A stretch of DNA of 34,998 nt, from positions 1 to 34,998 of the forward strand of contig CAZRDB010000033.1 of NCBI GenBank assembly GCA_964598695.1, written 5' to 3'. Both the position numbers and the translations under genes were made by a program. Source of the DNA: CAZRDB01 sp964598695 (GTDB lineage: Bacteria > Armatimonadota > Zipacnadia > UBA1398). Positions 33,224-34,998 of the stretch are shown here, in pieces. The notes under the pieces were generated by a model. That model worked only from the letters and a program-made list of their open reading frames with translations, made no database searches and had not been told where the DNA came from. Positions within the stretch are counted from its first letter, which is position 1. Each line of letters opens with the position of its first letter.

Positions 33224-34228
33224 TCAGGGCACGAGCACGGCGGCGCCGCGTACGCGCCCCTGCTTCAGGCGGATCAGCACCTCGTTGGCCTCGGCCAGCG
33301 GGGACACCTCGGCCTCGGGACGGACCGGGATCTCCCCCGCAAGCCGTACCAGCTCGAGGCCGTCCTCACGGGTCGCGTTGGCCACGCTCCGGAGGCTCCG
33401 CTCGCCCCACAGCAACGCGTACGGCATCTCCGGGATCGGGCTCATGTGGATCCCCGCCAGCACGATGGTCGCCCCGCGCGCCGAGGCCCCCAGGACGCGC
33501 GGCACCAGCTCGCCTGCCGGCGCGAACACGATCGCGCGCTCGAACGGCTCCGGCGGCTCGTCGCCCGGCTCGCCCGTCCAGCTCGCTCCCAGCTCCTCGG
33601 CGTGGCGCCGGTGCCCGGCCGCCCGCGAGAAGACCCAGCACTCGATCCCCAGGTGGCGCGCGACCTGAATCGTCACGTGGGCGCTCGCCCCGAAGCCGTA
33701 GAGCGCGAGGCGCTCGCCCGCTCGAGCCTCTGAGAGGCGTAGGGCGCGGTAGCCCACGATCCCCGCGCAGAGCAGTGGGGCCGCCTCGGCGTCGCCGAAT
33801 ACGGAGGGCAGGGGGATGCAGTAGTCGGCCCGCGCGAGGGAGTACTCGGCGAAGCCACCGTCCCGGTCGTAGCCCGTGAAGCGGGCTCCGTCGCAGAGGT
33901 TCTCGCGGCCGGAGAGGCAGTAGGCGCACGAGCCGCATGAGCCGCCCAGCCAGGGGACGCCGACGCGCTCCCCCGCCCGCGGCGCGGCCACCCCGGCCCC
34001 CACCCGCTCCACCACGCCGACGATCTGGTGGCCCGGCACGAGCGGCAGGCGATGCGCCGGCAGGTCGCCCTCGACCACGTGGAGGTCGGTGTGGCAGACC
34101 CCGCAGGCGCGCACGCGGAGGAGCACCTCGCCTGGGCCCGGCGTCGGCGGAGCGCCGCGCTCTTCGAGCCGGAGGGGCCGCTCCTCGACTGGTGACTGAC
34201 GGGCAAGGACCATCGCCTGCATCGACAT
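33224..34228 (-). CDS. Zinc-dependent alcohol dehydrogenase, TIGR02822-like
   Basis: 334 residues from the ATG at 34228, with AGGGAGAC five bases upstream. It is a medium-chain dehydrogenase: catalytic-zinc residues Cys45 (ACGVCHTDLH) and His67 (PGHQIVG), structural-zinc cysteines 98, 101, 104 and 112, a GFGASAH nucleotide-binding turn, and the family phrases LCAGIVGYRALR and IVLAGIHMSPIP. These phrases and the length fit the TIGR02822 group. It should oxidise alcohols or reduce aldehydes with NAD(P) in the cytoplasm; the substrate is unknown. It starts seven bases after the O-antigen-ligase-like gene ends and lies 15 bases before the URO-D gene, so it belongs to one operon. Confidence 0.9.
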   Translation of the reverse strand: MSMQAMVLARQSPVEERPLRLEERGAPPTPGPGEVLLRVRACGVCHTDLHVVEGDLPAHRLPLVPGHQIVGVVERVGAGVAAPRAGERVGVPWLGGSCGSCAYCLSGRENLCDGARFTGYDRDGGFAEYSLARADYCIPLPSVFGDAEAAPLLCAGIVGYRALRLSEARAGERLALYGFGASAHVTIQVARHLGIECWVFSRAAGHRRHAEELGASWTGEPGDEPPEPFERAIVFAPAGELVPRVLGASARGATIVLAGIHMSPIPEMPYALLWGERSLRSVANATREDGLELVRLAGEIPVRPEAEVSPLAEANEVLIRLKQGRVRGAAVLVP

Positions 34229-34235
34229 CGTCTCC

Positions 34236-34998
34236 CTACTGGGAGCCGTTCGCGGCGGCGCCCAGGAGACCCTCCCGCAGGGCCTCGTAGGCGTTGGCGG
34301 CTTCGAGGCGGCCCGCCGTCCGGAGCGCCTCCGCGTACAGCGCGCAGAACCGGGCGTAGTCGTGGCGCTCGTCGTCACGGGCGGCCGCCGAATGGGTTGC
34401 CCCCGCGCCGACGGCATCCCAGCGCAGGGCGTGCAGCATCGCCGCCCGCTCGAGCAACGCGAGCCGCTCTCCGGGCCGGGCAGCCGCCCGCGCCTCCAGA
34501 GCCGCCCCACGCGTCTCGCGGGTGGGCGCCGGCTCCGTGGTGACGACGGCGAGCGCGACGCCGGCGAGCACGACCCCCACCAGCGCGAGCGAGAGGGGAA
34601 GCCGCATGGCGGCGCGTGGCGCGGCCGGCGCATCGTCTTCCCGCGCCGCGAGGCCGAGCAGCAACCACAGGGCCCACCCGTTCACGGGAGCAAATGCGTG
34701 GCCGACCAGCGTTCCGAGGAGGCCGGCGCACAACGCCGCGCTGACGTACGGGTCTCGCCGGCGCGCGCGCAGCAGCAGCCAGGCCGAGCCCGCAACGAGC
34801 ACCAACGTGCAGGGGAGTCCGCACTCGGCCGCGACCTGGAGCTCGTAGCAGCGGGCGGTCGAGGGCCGCTCGACTCCGGCCTGGGGCAGCCATCGCTCGG
34901 CGCGCACGGCGCCGTAGGCAGCGGGGAAGCCCTGCAGGCCGTTGCCCGCGAGGGGGCGCGCGACCGCGGTCGCGAGGTCCGTTCGCCAGACGTAGGAG
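34236..34998 (-). CDS. O-antigen-ligase-like membrane protein, 5' end outside the window
   Basis: The frame enters from the window edge with no start and ends at 34236 (254 residues seen, C-terminal part). It begins SYVWRTDLATAVARPLAGNG, then LQGFPAAYGAVR. The PLxGNGLQGF phrase and the following ARCYELQVAAECGLPCTLVL resemble the Wzy_C region of O-antigen ligases and polymerases, although the usual His-Asn near the Tyr-Leu is absent. About four membrane segments follow (LVLVAGSAWLLL, AALCAGLLGTLVGHAF, WALWLLLGLA, LALVGVVLAGVALAVV), then a roughly 100-residue Ala/Arg-rich soluble tail. It would join or polymerise surface glycans in the inner membrane. It is the first visible gene of the operon with the dehydrogenase and URO-D genes. 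Confidence 0.7.
   Translation of the reverse strand, partial: SYVWRTDLATAVARPLAGNGLQGFPAAYGAVRAERWLPQAGVERPSTARCYELQVAAECGLPCTLVLVAGSAWLLLRARRRDPYVSAALCAGLLGTLVGHAFAPVNGWALWLLLGLAAREDDAPAAPRAAMRLPLSLALVGVVLAGVALAVVTTEPAPTRETRGAALEARAAARPGERLALLERAAMLHALRWDAVGAGATHSAAARDDERHDYARFCALYAEALRTAGRLEAANAYEALREGLLGAAANGSQ

Overview
The window is a high-GC (roughly 70% by eye), gene-dense bacterial segment with many GTG and TTG starts, clear purine-rich ribosome binding sites and many ATGA/GTGA gene overlaps. A run of ten Ns at 24732-24741, with damaged reading frames on both sides, shows that it comes from a draft scaffold, probably a metagenome bin. Several predicted lipoproteins, an O-antigen-ligase-like membrane protein, a GH51 arabinofuranosidase, a LutABC lactate operon and a bifunctional Rel point to a free-living heterotroph with a diderm-type envelope. 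Armatimonadota or a similar poorly cultured phylum would fit the flavour of the genes, but no marker here decides it. No tRNA, rRNA, CRISPR array, insertion sequence or phage gene was found.

Left part (1-11.6 kb). An edge-truncated, leftward repeat lipoprotein is followed by rightward genes: a triple zinc-ribbon protein, a secreted GH51 alpha-L-arabinofuranosidase with an N-terminal carbohydrate-binding-like domain, a lipoprotein with a carboxypeptidase-regulatory-like domain, a cytoplasmic TPR protein, a GAF/HD-GYP protein (cyclic-di-GMP phosphodiesterase type) and a translationally coupled ferredoxin-nitroreductase fusion. A nested pair of inverted repeats (5852-5918) follows the arabinofuranosidase.

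Middle part (10.6-21.3 kb). Leftward genes are a tandem-GNAT acetyltransferase, a NodB-like polysaccharide deacetylase lipoprotein lacking one usual metal-binding His, a small lipoprotein with a good intrinsic terminator, a small anchored protein and a large TPR lipoprotein. Divergent from these is an ECF sigma factor coupled to a membrane-bound zinc anti-sigma factor, then lutA-lutB-lutC with overlapping ends, for L-lactate oxidation.

Right part (21.4-35 kb). rel (ppGpp synthetase/hydrolase) and dtd (D-aminoacyl-tRNA deacylase) overlap and run into a TPR gene broken by the assembly gap, then a DUF2161-type PD-(D/E)XK protein. A leftward coupled pair of secreted or anchored beta-propeller-like proteins diverges from a large secreted protein of unknown family. 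panC and a charged hypothetical protein diverge from each other. The last three genes form a tight leftward operon: a partial O-antigen-ligase-like protein, a TIGR02822-type zinc alcohol dehydrogenase and a URO-D superfamily protein.

Most genes are housekeeping or single-family accessory genes. I do not see a clear-cut new defence or biosynthetic system. The least explained items are the repeat lipoprotein at the left edge, the 28.6-30.4 kb secreted protein, the zinc-ribbon protein, and a few intergenic inverted repeats.
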